From NCBI GenBank assembly GCA_937907245.1, contig CALCUM010000003.1, positions 559,501-623,500 on the forward strand: a DNA stretch of 64,000 nt. Direction: 5' to 3'. A program made the translations under genes and the position numbers. Under the pieces are notes generated by a model, which saw only the letters and a program-made list of their open reading frames with translations, had not been told where the DNA came from and ran no database searches. Source of the DNA: an uncultured Rhodobiaceae bacterium (GTDB taxonomy: Bacteria; Pseudomonadota; Alphaproteobacteria; RS24). Numbering within the stretch: position 1 is the stretch's first letter; each line of letters opens with the position of its first letter. Of the stretch, positions 51,198 to 60,755 are shown piece after piece.

Positions 51198-51566
51198 TTA
51201 GTCGTCATCCTCGTCTTCTTCGAGGAAACTCTCGTCTTCATCTTCGTCTTCATCGTCGAGAAGCACGGGCTCCTCAGAAAATTCGAGCGCCTCGTCATCC
51301 TCGTCGTCGTCATCGTCCGACTCGGCGGCGGCCATATCATCCAAGCTCAGCGCATCGTCGTCGTCTTCCAACTCGTCTTCATCTTCTTCGATGGGTTTGG
51401 CTTTGGCGGGTTTGGCTTCGCGCACAGGGGCGCTGGTGGCAGCGGCCGCCGATGGGTCGAAGCTATGATCGCATTTCGGGCAAACCACAGGGTCTTTATT
51501 CAAATCATAAAACTTAGCCTCGCAGGCCTCGCATACGCGTTTGGTTCCAAGTTTCGAGTCAACCAT
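51198..51566 (-). CDS. FYDLN-type zinc-finger acidic protein (TIGR02300 family)
   Basis: 122 residues from the ATG at 51566. The N-terminus has two CxxC pairs (C12-x2-C15 and C29-x2-C32) around AKFYDLNKDPVVCPKC, a zinc ribbon characteristic of a small alphaproteobacterial family of unknown function. The rest is mainly Asp/Glu low complexity. The position next to aroA is conserved in the class. A role in nucleic-acid or ribosome-associated processes is conceivable but unproven. Divergent from aroA. Confidence 0.88.
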   Translation of the reverse strand: MVDSKLGTKRVCEACEAKFYDLNKDPVVCPKCDHSFDPSAAAATSAPVREAKPAKAKPIEEDEDELEDDDDALSLDDMAAAESDDDDDEDDEALEFSEEPVLLDDEDEDEDESFLEEDEDDD

Positions 51567-51740
51567 GATGAAATTCCTCAACAATCGTAATCACAATTCG
51601 TTCGTGCCATGAAGTTTGGCTTCTGTCAAAAGGTAAATCTCGACTTTTTAGGGAGGCAAAGGCGCCTTCTGCCTATCGACGAAAGCGCAGGTTTATCGGC
51701 TCGTCTTGACGCTTTCGAAAAAAAGCGCGACAACGCAGGA

Positions 51741-53069
51741 ATGAAAAACACGTCCTCCGCCTCCGCCAAATTAAGCGCTTCGCGCGCCAGCGCCCCGCTT
51801 CACGGCCGCGCGCTCATGGCGGGCGATAAATCCATTTCGCATCGTGCCTTAATTTTGGGCGCGGCCGCCACAGGCACTACCACCATCCATGGCCTGCTAG
51901 AGGGCGACGATGTTTTAGCCACTTTGGCCGCCATGCAAGCCTTGGGCGCGCAAGTGACAAAATTAGAGAACGGCCAATACGAAGTCGTAGGCGTTGGCCC
52001 CATGGGTTTTAAAAGCCCAGCGCAACCGCTTGATTTTGGCAATGCTGGCACGGGCGCAAGGCTTGTCATGGGCTTGGTGGCGGGCGCGGGACTGGAAGCC
52101 GAGTTCATCGGCGATGCCTCCCTTTCGGCCCGCCCAATGGGCCGCGTGATGCGCCCGCTAGAAAAAATGGGCGGACAATTCAGTGCCAGCGAAGGCGATC
52201 GGTTGCCTTTGCGGGTGCATAAAGCCAAATTAATTCCGGCCGACATCACCCCCGATGTCGCCTCCGCCCAGGTCAAATCAGCCATTTTACTCGCCAGCCT
52301 AAACACGCCAGGCCAAACCCTTGTGCGCGAAGCCCATTTAACCCGCGACCATAGTGAAAACATGCTGGCGCTTTTTGGCGCCTCGCTAGAGCGTAGCGTG
52401 CAAGACAATCATCACGTGGTGGCCCTCAACGGGCCCGCCAAACTCAAAGCTACCGACATTCATGTGCCGGGCGACCCAAGCTCTGCCGCTTTTCCCATGG
52501 TCGCCGCGCTTATCGTGCCGGGCTCCGATGTGGTGCTCGAGAATGTCATGTTGAACCGCCAGCGCGACGGGCTCATTCGGGTCTTGCGCGAGATGGGCGG
52601 CAATATTGAATTTATCAATCCACGCCAAGCCGCTGGCGAAGCCGTGGCCGATATTCGCGTGCAGGCCTCGCCATTAACTGGCATTGAGGTCAGCGCGGAA
52701 ATGGCGCCTGATATGATTGACGAATATCCCGCACTCGCTGTTGCAGCTGCTTGCGCCTCCGGCACCACACATATGAAGGGTCTGGCTGAGTTGCGTGTAA
52801 AAGAGAGCGACAGATTATCAGCTATTGCCGAAGGGCTTCGCGCCAATGGTGTCCATGTACAAGAAGGCGAGAGCGACTTGCGCGTGACCGGTGGCCCTAT
52901 TCTAGGTGGCGGCCTCGTGGCCACCCATCATGACCACCGCATCGCCATGGCGTTTTTATGCCTCGGCCTAGTGGCAGAAAATCCTGTGAGCCTTGATGAT
53001 GCCAGCATGATTGCCACGAGTTTCCCGAACTTCTTTCCGTTGATGAATGACTTGGGAGCTGGGTTTTAA
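51741..53069 (+). CDS. aroA: 3-phosphoshikimate 1-carboxyvinyltransferase (EPSP synthase)
   Basis: Makes EPSP in the shikimate pathway. I choose the ATG at 51741 (442 residues, the usual length); a longer frame to 51609 would add 44 non-conserved residues. Motifs: [17 protein letters not shown] (shikimate-phosphate lysine), [47 protein letters not shown] with the catalytic Asp, and [16 protein letters not shown] near the end. The NAGTGAR sequence, with Ala for the more usual Thr/Met contexts, suggests the class II-like form. Followed 1 bp later by cmk. Confidence 0.97.
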   Translation: MKNTSSASAKLSASRASAPLHGRALMAGDKSISHRALILGAAATGTTTIHGLLEGDDVLATLAAMQALGAQVTKLENGQYEVVGVGPMGFKSPAQPLDFGNAGTGARLVMGLVAGAGLEAEFIGDASLSARPMGRVMRPLEKMGGQFSASEGDRLPLRVHKAKLIPADITPDVASAQVKSAILLASLNTPGQTLVREAHLTRDHSENMLALFGASLERSVQDNHHVVALNGPAKLKATDIHVPGDPSSAAFPMVAALIVPGSDVVLENVMLNRQRDGLIRVLREMGGNIEFINPRQAAGEAVADIRVQASPLTGIEVSAEMAPDMIDEYPALAVAAACASGTTHMKGLAELRVKESDRLSAIAEGLRANGVHVQEGESDLRVTGGPILGGGLVATHHDHRIAMAFLCLGLVAENPVSLDDASMIATSFPNFFPLMNDLGAGF

Positions 53070-53070
53070 C

Positions 53071-53718
53071 ATGAGCCAAAAAATTATCGCCGTCGATGGC
53101 CCTGCCGCATCGGGCAAGGGCACTTTGGCGCGACGCCTTGCCGCTCATTTTGACTATGCTTATCTCGATACGGGCGCGCTGTATCGCGCCGTTGCCCTAA
53201 CCGTCCTGACCAAAGGTCAAGACCCTGCCAATACAAAGGCGGCGGTGGACGCAGCCCAGAACCTCGATATGGCGCAATTAGACGAGCCAGATTTTGCCCG
53301 TAACTTACGCACCGCCGAGACCGGTCTTGCCGCCTCCATCGTGGCGGCCGAGCCAGATGTGCGGGCCGCGATTTTAACCGCACAGCGCCATTTCGGCGAA
53401 ACGCCCCCCGGTGGCAAGCAGGGCGCTATTTTAGATGGGCGCGATATCGGCACGGTTGTATGCCCTGACGCCGATGCCAAACTATTCATCACTGCGCAAG
53501 CGCAAGTGCGCGCCGAACGGCGTTGGAAAGAGCTGGTCGTCCAAGATACCAGCCTGACCTTGGCCAATGTTTTGGCGGATATTGAAGCGCGCGATGCCCG
53601 AGATGCGGGGCGTGCCACCGCGCCGATGAAACAAGCCGCAGATGCGCACTTGCTAGATACCTCTGATTTGTCTATAGAAGAAGCGTTCGCTGCGGCTCTG
53701 GCGCTGGTATCTGATTAA
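53071..53718 (+). CDS. cmk: Cytidylate kinase
   Basis: Phosphorylates CMP and dCMP. 215 residues from the ATG at 53071. P-loop [15 protein letters not shown] (8-22), [11 protein letters not shown] (CMP binding), and [21 protein letters not shown] with the conserved arginine and aspartate. The aroA-cmk-rpsA order is widespread. An upstream in-frame start at 53047 would overlap aroA; the chosen ATG follows GGGAG. Confidence 0.96.
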   Translation: MSQKIIAVDGPAASGKGTLARRLAAHFDYAYLDTGALYRAVALTVLTKGQDPANTKAAVDAAQNLDMAQLDEPDFARNLRTAETGLAASIVAAEPDVRAAILTAQRHFGETPPGGKQGAILDGRDIGTVVCPDADAKLFITAQAQVRAERRWKELVVQDTSLTLANVLADIEARDARDAGRATAPMKQAADAHLLDTSDLSIEEAFAAALALVSD

Positions 53719-53874
53719 GTTAATCGGTTTGCGCCTGAAATCTAAACCATCAGGGAACACATTTTCAACTCACCGCCCGTTTGCTGGAAGGCCGCTTTTG
53801 CGTGGCCGCTTTGGCTTGGGAAGTCCGCCCCAGATTTGAGATTGGGGAAAGGCAATATTTAGGAGACACACCCT

Positions 53875-55584
53875 GTGTCTGATACAAGTAAAGAATTGGG
53901 TCTAAACCCATCTATGGATGATTTTGCTGCCATGTTGGAAGAGAGCTTTTCAGCTGACTCTCCCCTCGAAGGCACGGTTGTACGAGGCCGCGTTACTGCG
54001 GTTGAAAACGATTTAGCGATTGTCGATGTTGGCTTGAAAACCGAAGGCCGCGTGCCTTTGCGTGAGTTTTCGATGCCAGGTCAGCCGAACGCTATTTCGG
54101 TTGGCGATGAAGTTGAGGTTTTCCTTGACCGTATCGAAAACGCCATGGGCGAAGCCGTTCTCTCGCGCGACAAAGCGCGTCGGGAAGAGAGCTGGATTAC
54201 GCTAGAGAAAAACTTCGAAGCCGATGAGCGCGTTGAAGGCGTTATCTTTGGTCGCGTCAAAGGCGGCTTTACCGTCGACTTGAACGGCGCCACCGCCTTC
54301 TTGCCAGGTAGCCAAGTGGACATTCGTCCCGTGCGCGACATCACTCCTTTGATGAACACGCCACAGCCTTTCCAAATTTTGAAAATGGATCGTCGTCGCG
54401 GCAACATCGTTGTTTCACGTCGTGCCATTATGGAAGAGACACGCGCAGAAGCCCGCAATGAAATTGTCCAGAACCTAATGGAAGGCCAACAAGTCGAAGG
54501 TGTCGTCAAAAACATCACCGACTATGGTGCTTTTGTGGATCTGGGCGGTGTCGACGGCCTGTTGCACGTTACCGATATTGCTTGGCGCCGCGTCAACCAT
54601 CCGTCAGAAGTGCTGACAGTTGGCGAGACCGTGCGTGTGCAAGTGGTGAAAATCAACGCGGAAACGCAGCGCATCAGCCTTGGTATGAAACAGCTCGAGA
54701 GCGACCCGTGGGATGAAGTGGTAACCCGCTTTGCCATCAACACGCGCGTCACGGGCCGTGTGACCAATATCACCGACTATGGTGCTTTTGTAGAACTGGA
54801 AAATGGCATTGAAGGCCTTGTCCATGTTTCTGAAATGAGCTGGGTGAAGAAAAATGTCCATCCGGGCAAAATCGTTTCCACCAGCCAAGAAGTTGAAGTC
54901 ATGGTGTTGGAAGTGGATGCTGAGAAACGTCGTATTTCTCTGGGTCTGAAACAGTGCATGGAAAATCCGTGGGAAGACTTCTCCGGTAAATTCCCAATCG
55001 GCACGAAAGTTTCTGGCGAAGTTAAAAACATCACCGAGTTTGGTTTGTTTGTTGGCCTCGACGATGAGATTGACGGCATGGTGCATATCTCTGACCTCGA
55101 TTGGAACGCCTCTGGCGACGAAGCCTTGGCGAAATATGCCAAAGGCGAAACCGTCGAAGCGGTTGTTTTGGATGTGGATCAGGAAAAAGAACGCGTCAGC
55201 TTGGGCATTAAACAGCTCGATGGGGATCCGTTTGAAAGCCTCGGCAGCTTGCGTCGTGGCGACACGGTAACTTGCGAAGTGACTGCGATTACCGACGGTG
55301 GCCTTGAGGTTTCTGTTGGTGAGAGCGATGTTGCAGCGTTCATCCGTCGTTCCGATTTGTCACGCGACCGCGAAGACCAGCGTCCAGAGCGTTTCCACGT
55401 TGGCGACAAATTAGACGCCATGGTAACCAATTTGGACAAACGCGATCGTCGCGTGGGTCTCTCCATCAAGGCGCTTGAAATTGCCGAAGAAAAAGAAGCG
55501 GTGGCTCAATATGGCTCGACCGATTCTGGAGCCTCTTTGGGCGACATTCTTGGCGCAGCGCTAAAAGGCGAAGACGACAAATAA
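53875..55584 (+). CDS. rpsA: 30S ribosomal protein S1
   Basis: 569 residues with six S1 RNA-binding repeats; repeats 3-6 are clearest (GVVKNITDYGAFVDLGGVDGLLHVTDI, GRVTNITDYGAFVELENGIEGLVHVSEM and so on). It starts with GTG at 53875 (VSDTSKELG), 9 nt after AGGAG. Binds mRNA leaders for initiation. The 156-bp upstream region contains a 14-bp near tandem repeat (GGCCGCTTT at 53790 and 53804) and no gene. A strong terminator follows. Confidence 0.98.
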   Translation: MSDTSKELGLNPSMDDFAAMLEESFSADSPLEGTVVRGRVTAVENDLAIVDVGLKTEGRVPLREFSMPGQPNAISVGDEVEVFLDRIENAMGEAVLSRDKARREESWITLEKNFEADERVEGVIFGRVKGGFTVDLNGATAFLPGSQVDIRPVRDITPLMNTPQPFQILKMDRRRGNIVVSRRAIMEETRAEARNEIVQNLMEGQQVEGVVKNITDYGAFVDLGGVDGLLHVTDIAWRRVNHPSEVLTVGETVRVQVVKINAETQRISLGMKQLESDPWDEVVTRFAINTRVTGRVTNITDYGAFVELENGIEGLVHVSEMSWVKKNVHPGKIVSTSQEVEVMVLEVDAEKRRISLGLKQCMENPWEDFSGKFPIGTKVSGEVKNITEFGLFVGLDDEIDGMVHISDLDWNASGDEALAKYAKGETVEAVVLDVDQEKERVSLGIKQLDGDPFESLGSLRRGDTVTCEVTAITDGGLEVSVGESDVAAFIRRSDLSRDREDQRPERFHVGDKLDAMVTNLDKRDRRVGLSIKALEIAEEKEAVAQYGSTDSGASLGDILGAALKGEDDK

Positions 55585-55607
55585 GCGTCTTCTTTTACGT
55601 AAATAGA

Positions 55608-55640
55608 AGCGGCCCAGTTATAATGCTGGGCCGCTTTTTT
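55608..55640 (+). terminator. rpsA intrinsic terminator
   Basis: AGCGGCCCAG / CTGGGCCGCT, a perfect 10-bp stem with an 8-base loop, then a run of T residues. Lies 24 bp after the rpsA stop and ends the transcript before ihfB. Confidence 0.93.
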
Positions 55641-55721
55641 ATTTTTCCAACACCTTACGCTTGACGCCAGCAAATACGGATGGCAGCTTAAAGGCCTAGG
55701 ACAGGACGCTGAGGAAACACC

Positions 55722-56009
55722 ATGATTAAATCTGAACTTGTTTTGCGGATAGCCGAAAAATATCCGCATTTGTACCAGCGCGATGTTGAGGCCATTGTAA
55801 ACCGTCTGCTCGATGAAGTGGGCGATGCCATGGGTCGCGGCGACCGGGTCGAGTTGCGTGGTTTTGGCACTTTCTCTGTTAAACAACGCGAAGCTCGAAT
55901 TGGTCGCAATCCGCGCACGGGTGAATCTGTTGCCGTGGCCAAGAAACACGCTCCGTTTTTTAAAACAGGCAAAGAATTGCGCGACCGCATGAATAAAAAT
56001 GATGGGTAA
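55722..56009 (+). CDS. ihfB: Integration host factor beta subunit
   Basis: 95-residue DNA-bending protein, half of the IHF heterodimer. It begins [33 protein letters not shown]. The beta-arm carries [21 protein letters not shown], with the Arg-Asn-Pro intercalating tip, and the C-terminal helix ends [10 protein letters not shown]. The rpsA-ihfB order is classical. Its stop and the next ATG share one base (56009). Confidence 0.97.
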   Translation: MIKSELVLRIAEKYPHLYQRDVEAIVNRLLDEVGDAMGRGDRVELRGFGTFSVKQREARIGRNPRTGESVAVAKKHAPFFKTGKELRDRMNKNDG

Positions 56010-56413
56010 TGCGCACCCTTATATCTAAATTTATAGCCCGCCTAGCCTTTATCGGTTTCGCGATTGTTCTGCTGCCCTTGGCGGTCCAAAACCGCCAAAT
56101 CATTTCCCTGACGCTAGATCCGATGGCGCTTTTAAGCGGCGATGAAACCAGCCCCTATCGTTTGCCCCTATTTGTCGCCTTACTGCTAGCCCTGGCTCTG
56201 GGCTTGGGCGTCGGCTTGGGGGTCGGCTATGGGCTGGCGCGCTTGTCACGCTCTCGCTTATTTGGTGCCCAAAAGAATGCGCAGAGCGTCGATTTGGCCA
56301 CAAGCTCTCCTTTGCCAAAACCAGCCTCCGTGCTAGAAAACCGCATCGGGTCGGCAACCGCGCCAAACGCACTTGCCTACCAAGCAAATGAAGAGAAAGC
56401 CAATGCAGACTAA
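56009..56413 (+). CDS. LapA-domain (DUF1049) membrane protein
   Basis: 134 residues, two hydrophobic segments (about 10-28 and 51-75) with the PLFVALLLALALGLGVGLGVGYGLA stretch typical of LapA (DUF1049). In E. coli LapA acts with LapB in LPS assembly control; the same role here is inferred. The C-terminal tail is polar and low in complexity. Coupled to ihfB (1-nt overlap) and overlapping pyrF by 11 nt. Confidence 0.85.
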   Translation: MRTLISKFIARLAFIGFAIVLLPLAVQNRQIISLTLDPMALLSGDETSPYRLPLFVALLLALALGLGVGLGVGYGLARLSRSRLFGAQKNAQSVDLATSSPLPKPASVLENRIGSATAPNALAYQANEEKANAD

Positions 56414-57119
56414 GTCAACAAATCCGGTCTTTTGCGCCATAGATACGCCAGATACAAAGCGCGCCTGCGCTTTGGCAGAAAGCTTGAGCGGTGCCGTTGG
56501 CGGGCTTAAAATTGGCCTTGAATATTTCAATGCGCATGGGCAAGACGGCTATCAAAAATTGGCGGCTTTCGACCAACCCATTTTTCTCGATTTAAAACTG
56601 CACGATATTCCCAATACGGTCGCTTCGGCGGTTCGCGCTTTGGCACCTTTGCAGCCAGCTTGGCTAAATGTCCACGCCGGTGGCGGCGCAGCCATGATGC
56701 AAGCTGCAGCCGAGGCTGCCCATGAGGCCCACGACAAAGGCCTGCGCGTGCCGAAAATGTTAGGCGTCACCATTATGACCAGCTTGGCAGATACCGATTT
56801 GCACCAAATGGGCATTTCGGGCACCGCCCAGGATCAAGTTTTGCGCCTCGCGAATTTGGCGCAAAAAAACGGCATGGATGGCGTCGTCTGTTCGGCCCAT
56901 GAAATACAGGTTCTGCGCGCAGAGCTAGGGCCAGATTTCAAACTCATCGTGCCCGGCATTCGCCCGCAAGGTAGCGCGGCGCAAGACCAAAAACGCGTGA
57001 TGACACCCGAAGACGCGCAAAAAGCGGGTGCCGATATTTTGGTAATTGGCCGACCGATTACGGGCGCCGAAGACCCTCGCCAAGCCGCGCTTGATATTGC
57101 CGCCCAGTTAACCGCATAA
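56403..57119 (+). CDS. pyrF: Orotidine 5'-phosphate decarboxylase
   Basis: Makes UMP from OMP. 238 residues from the ATG at 56403, inside the end of the lapA-like gene. Catalytic DLKLHDIPNT (63-72) with the Asp-Lys-Asp network, GVTIMTSL and the phosphate loop VPGIRPQGSA...ILVIGRPITGAEDP are all present. Followed by trpF 9 bp downstream. This pyrF-trpFBA-accD-folC order is typical of alphaproteobacteria. Confidence 0.97.
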   Translation: MQTKSTNPVFCAIDTPDTKRACALAESLSGAVGGLKIGLEYFNAHGQDGYQKLAAFDQPIFLDLKLHDIPNTVASAVRALAPLQPAWLNVHAGGGAAMMQAAAEAAHEAHDKGLRVPKMLGVTIMTSLADTDLHQMGISGTAQDQVLRLANLAQKNGMDGVVCSAHEIQVLRAELGPDFKLIVPGIRPQGSAAQDQKRVMTPEDAQKAGADILVIGRPITGAEDPRQAALDIAAQLTA

Positions 57120-57128
57120 GGTTGTCAG

Positions 57129-57797
57129 ATGCCCACAAAAATTAAAATTTGCGGCCTCACGAAGCCCGAAGACATAGAGGTGTTAAACGCGTTAAACGTC
57201 GAGCTGGCAGGTTTTGTGTTTTACAAACCCTCGCCGCGCCATCTGACACAAGAGCTTGGTGTTCAATTGGCCGCGCGCTGCCGACCTGAAATGGAGCGCG
57301 TCGCGCTTTTGGTCGACCCTAGCGACGATGAGGTCGATATGGCTCTGGCAACGATTAGCCCGCATCATATCCAATTGCATGGAAACGAGAGCCCCGAGCG
57401 GGTAACCGAAATTAGGCGTCGTGGGGGGTGCGATATTATCAAAGCGCTGCCGATAGAGACGCCTGCCGACTTTGCCCAAGCGCGCGATTATGCCGATGCC
57501 GCCAATTGGTTTTTATTCGATGCCAAGCCAAGCAGCGACGCTTTATCTGGTGCCCTGCCCGGTGGCAATGGCGACCCCTTTGACTGGGCCCACTTAAGCG
57601 CTTATGACCAAAGCCAGCCTTATTTGTTGGCCGGTGGATTGAACCCCGAAAACGTTGGGCGAGCGTTAGAGATTAGCCAAGCCCCAATGGTGGATATTTC
57701 TTCTGGTGTCGAAAGCGCGCCAGGCGAAAAAGACCCCGAACGGATAGAACAATTTGTGAAAGCTGTGCGCCAAGCCGATGCAGCCAGGAAAGAGTAA
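57129..57797 (+). CDS. trpF: Phosphoribosylanthranilate isomerase
   Basis: Third committed step of tryptophan synthesis. 222-residue TIM barrel: KICGLTKPEDI (4-14, catalytic Cys7), AGFVFYKPSPRHL (27-39), IQLHGNE (catalytic Asp region) and LAGGLNPENVG for phosphate binding. Followed by trpB at 3 bp. TrpC, TrpD and TrpE are not in the window. Confidence 0.96.
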   Translation: MPTKIKICGLTKPEDIEVLNALNVELAGFVFYKPSPRHLTQELGVQLAARCRPEMERVALLVDPSDDEVDMALATISPHHIQLHGNESPERVTEIRRRGGCDIIKALPIETPADFAQARDYADAANWFLFDAKPSSDALSGALPGGNGDPFDWAHLSAYDQSQPYLLAGGLNPENVGRALEISQAPMVDISSGVESAPGEKDPERIEQFVKAVRQADAARKE

Positions 57798-57800
57798 ATT

Positions 57801-59015
57801 ATGGACCAGGGAACCAATAGCTATCGCGCAGGCCCCGATGAGAACGGCCGCTTCGGTTTATTTGGCGGACGCTTTGTCGCCGAAACATTGATGCCGCTCA
57901 TCCTTGATTTGGAAGCTGCTTACAACGAAGCGCAAAACGACCCGGCTTTTGCGGCGCAATTAGAAGACCTGCAAACCCATTATGTAGGCCGACCCAGCCC
58001 TTTGTATTTTGCTGAGCGACTGACCGAACATTATGGCGGCGCGAAAATTTATCTAAAGCGCGATGAGCTGAACCATACGGGCAGCCATAAGATTAACAAT
58101 TGCTTAGGCCAAATTTTACTGGCCATGCGGATGAAGAAAACCCGCATCATTGCCGAGACGGGCGCCGGCCAGCACGGTGTGGCTGTGGCCACAGTGGCGG
58201 CGCGCTTTGGCCTGCCTTGCACGGTGTTTATGGGCGCCACAGATATCGAGCGGCAAAAGCCAAATGTCTTCCGGATGAAATTATTGGGCGCCGATGTCCG
58301 CGCCGTCACCTCTGGCGCTGGCACCCTGAAAGACGCGATGAACGAAGCCTTGCGCGATTGGGTAACCAATGTGCATGACACGTTTTACATTATTGGCACG
58401 GTGGCGGGCCCGCATCCTTACCCAGCTATGGTGCGTGATTTCCAATCGATTATTGGGCGCGAAACCAAACAGCAAATGCACGACCGCGAAGGCCGCCTAC
58501 CCGATAGCCTCGTGGCTTGCATCGGCGGTGGATCCAATGCGATGGGCTTGTTTCATCCGTTTTTAGATGACCCAAGCGTGCGCATTATCGGCGTAGAAGC
58601 CGGCGGACACGGCCTCGATACGCCCGAACATGCGGCCTCGCTAGCCGGCGGCGTGCCGGGGGTTTTGCACGGCAACCGCACGTATTTATTGCAAGATGAC
58701 GATGGCCAAATTACCGAAGGTCATTCTATCTCGGCAGGTCTTGACTATCCGGGCATTGGGCCCGAGCACGCTTATTTGCGCGACACAGGCCGCGTCGAAT
58801 ATGTTTCGGCGACCGACAAAGAAGCGCTTGAAGCGTTTCAGTTGATCACCCGTTTAGAAGGCATTATTCCAGCCCTAGAACCTAGCCATGCGCTGGCTCA
58901 TGTCAGCAAAATCGCGCCTGACTTGCCAGCCGATCATTTGCTGGTAATGAACATGTGCGGACGTGGCGACAAAGATGTTTTCGCTGTCGCCGAACATTTA
59001 AACGTTGAGCTATAA
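57801..59015 (+). CDS. trpB: Tryptophan synthase beta subunit
   Basis: PLP enzyme joining indole and serine. 404 residues: [16 protein letters not shown] (85-100, PLP lysine K97), [13 protein letters not shown] (substrate carboxylate loop), GGGSNAMG (phosphate loop) and the C-terminal SHALAH...NMCGRGDKD. It starts [17 protein letters not shown], as in typical TrpB1. The stop is 2 bp from trpA; the two subunits form the alpha2-beta2 channelled complex. Confidence 0.98.
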   Translation: MDQGTNSYRAGPDENGRFGLFGGRFVAETLMPLILDLEAAYNEAQNDPAFAAQLEDLQTHYVGRPSPLYFAERLTEHYGGAKIYLKRDELNHTGSHKINNCLGQILLAMRMKKTRIIAETGAGQHGVAVATVAARFGLPCTVFMGATDIERQKPNVFRMKLLGADVRAVTSGAGTLKDAMNEALRDWVTNVHDTFYIIGTVAGPHPYPAMVRDFQSIIGRETKQQMHDREGRLPDSLVACIGGGSNAMGLFHPFLDDPSVRIIGVEAGGHGLDTPEHAASLAGGVPGVLHGNRTYLLQDDDGQITEGHSISAGLDYPGIGPEHAYLRDTGRVEYVSATDKEALEAFQLITRLEGIIPALEPSHALAHVSKIAPDLPADHLLVMNMCGRGDKDVFAVAEHLNVEL

Positions 59016-59017
59016 TC

Positions 59018-59836
59018 ATGACAAGACTTGAAACCTGCTTTGAAAATCTACGCAGCCAAGACCGTAAAGCCTTTGTGGCTTTTGTAACGGCGGGCGACCC
59101 TGATTTGGCCACATCGGCAAAAATTCTAGACGGCCTACCCGCCGCCGGCGCCGATATCATTGAACTGGGCATGCCCTTTACCGACCCGATGGCCGATGGC
59201 CCTTCCATTCAAGCCGCCTCGCAGCGTGCCTTGGCGGCGGGCCAGACTTTGGTTGGCACTTTGGATATGGTGCGCAAATTCCGCGAGACAAACAACACCA
59301 CGCCGATTGTGCTGATGGGCTATTACAACCCAATTTATATTTATGGCACCGAGCGGTTTATCACGGACGCGGTGGCCGCGGGCGTCGACGGCTTGATTGT
59401 CGTCGATTTACCGCCCGAAGAAGACGCCGAGCTTTGCTTGCCAGCCATGGCAGGGGGGCTGAATTTCATTCGCTTGGCCACGCCAACGACAGACGATAAG
59501 CGCTTGCCGGAAGTTTTAAACCACACTTCTGGTTTTGTTTATTATGTCTCTATTACGGGCATTACCGGCTCTGCAGCGCCGCAACAACAAGATGTTGCAG
59601 CCAATGTGGCGCGCATAAAACGCCATACCCAGCTGCCTGTTTGCGTCGGGTTTGGTATTCGCACACCTGAACAAGCCAAGGCTATGAGCGAGATTTCAGA
59701 TGGCGCCGTGGTCGGCTCAGCGCTTGTGGATGTCATTACCGAGCATTTAGATGCACAAGGCCAGGCCAAAGACACGCTTGTGGATAGTGTGCTAGCCCTT
59801 GCATCGAGCCTCGCTGAGGGTGTACACAGGGATTAA
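59018..59836 (+). CDS. trpA: Tryptophan synthase alpha subunit
   Basis: Cleaves indole-3-glycerol phosphate and passes indole to TrpB. 272-residue barrel; the catalytic pair is exactly placed at E49 and D60 in [16 protein letters not shown]. Loop 6 region [11 protein letters not shown] and the phosphate site [14 protein letters not shown]...[12 protein letters not shown] are normal. Ends 41 bp before accD. Confidence 0.98.
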   Translation: MTRLETCFENLRSQDRKAFVAFVTAGDPDLATSAKILDGLPAAGADIIELGMPFTDPMADGPSIQAASQRALAAGQTLVGTLDMVRKFRETNNTTPIVLMGYYNPIYIYGTERFITDAVAAGVDGLIVVDLPPEEDAELCLPAMAGGLNFIRLATPTTDDKRLPEVLNHTSGFVYYVSITGITGSAAPQQQDVAANVARIKRHTQLPVCVGFGIRTPEQAKAMSEISDGAVVGSALVDVITEHLDAQGQAKDTLVDSVLALASSLAEGVHRD

Positions 59837-59877
59837 GGCTAGTTTTCTCTATAGATGGTGCTTTTCAGGAGACAACC

Positions 59878-60750
59878 ATGAACTGGATTAAAAACTTTGT
59901 ACGCCCGCGCTTTCCAAGCGTATTTCGCGAGCACGACGACACGCCGGATAACCTATGGGATGCCTGCAAAAAATGTGGCGAAATGATTTTCCATCGCGAT
60001 TTGGAAGTCTTACAAAAAGTCTGCCCTGGCTGCGATCATCATATGCGCATTGGCGCCTCAACACGCTTTGAAGCGCTATTTGACAAAGGCGCCTTTGAGC
60101 TGATTGACGTGCCCGAAGTGCCCCATGACCCGCTAAAGTTTAAAGATCAGAAAAAATACGCCGAACGACTGAAAGACGCACGCGCCAAAACTGGCGATAG
60201 AGATGCCGTCAAAGTCGCCAAAGGTACCATCGGCGGGCAGACCAGCATTATCGCCGTGCAAGATTTCCACTTCATGGGCGGCTCGCTTGGCATGGCGGCT
60301 GGCGAGGCTGTGGTGACCGCAGGCCAGGTTGCACTCGAAAACAAGGCGCCGCTGATTATGGTGGCGGCCGCAGGCGGCGCGCGCATGCAAGAAGGTATTC
60401 TATCGCTCATGCAAATGCCGCGCACAACCGTGATTGTTCAGCAATTACGCGAGCAAGGCCTGCCCTATATCGTGATCTTAACCGACCCGACGACGGGAGG
60501 CGTAACCGCCTCTTACGGCATGTTGGGCGATGTGCATATTGCAGAGCCTGGCGCCCTCATCGGCTTTGCCGGCCCACGCGTTATTCAAGATACCATTAAA
60601 GAAAAACTGCCCGAAGGTTTCCAGCGCGCTGAGTATTTGTTGGAACACGGCATGGTCGACATGGTGGTGCACCGCCATAAAATGGCAGAGACATTGTCAA
60701 ACTTATTAGACCTGCTGATGGGAGGAAAAGCGCCGCAAGCCGCTGAGTAA
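59878..60750 (+). CDS. accD: Acetyl-CoA carboxylase carboxyltransferase beta subunit
   Basis: Carboxyltransferase subunit that transfers CO2 from biotin to acetyl-CoA in fatty acid synthesis; partner of AccA. 290 residues: N-terminal zinc ribbon C30-x2-C33 and C49-x2-C52, then the crotonase-like core with [31 protein letters not shown] and [27 protein letters not shown] lies 6 nt before the ATG. Followed by folC 5 bp later, as in most proteobacteria. Confidence 0.98.
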   Translation: MNWIKNFVRPRFPSVFREHDDTPDNLWDACKKCGEMIFHRDLEVLQKVCPGCDHHMRIGASTRFEALFDKGAFELIDVPEVPHDPLKFKDQKKYAERLKDARAKTGDRDAVKVAKGTIGGQTSIIAVQDFHFMGGSLGMAAGEAVVTAGQVALENKAPLIMVAAAGGARMQEGILSLMQMPRTTVIVQQLREQGLPYIVILTDPTTGGVTASYGMLGDVHIAEPGALIGFAGPRVIQDTIKEKLPEGFQRAEYLLEHGMVDMVVHRHKMAETLSNLLDLLMGGKAPQAAE

Positions 60751-60755
60751 TCTGT

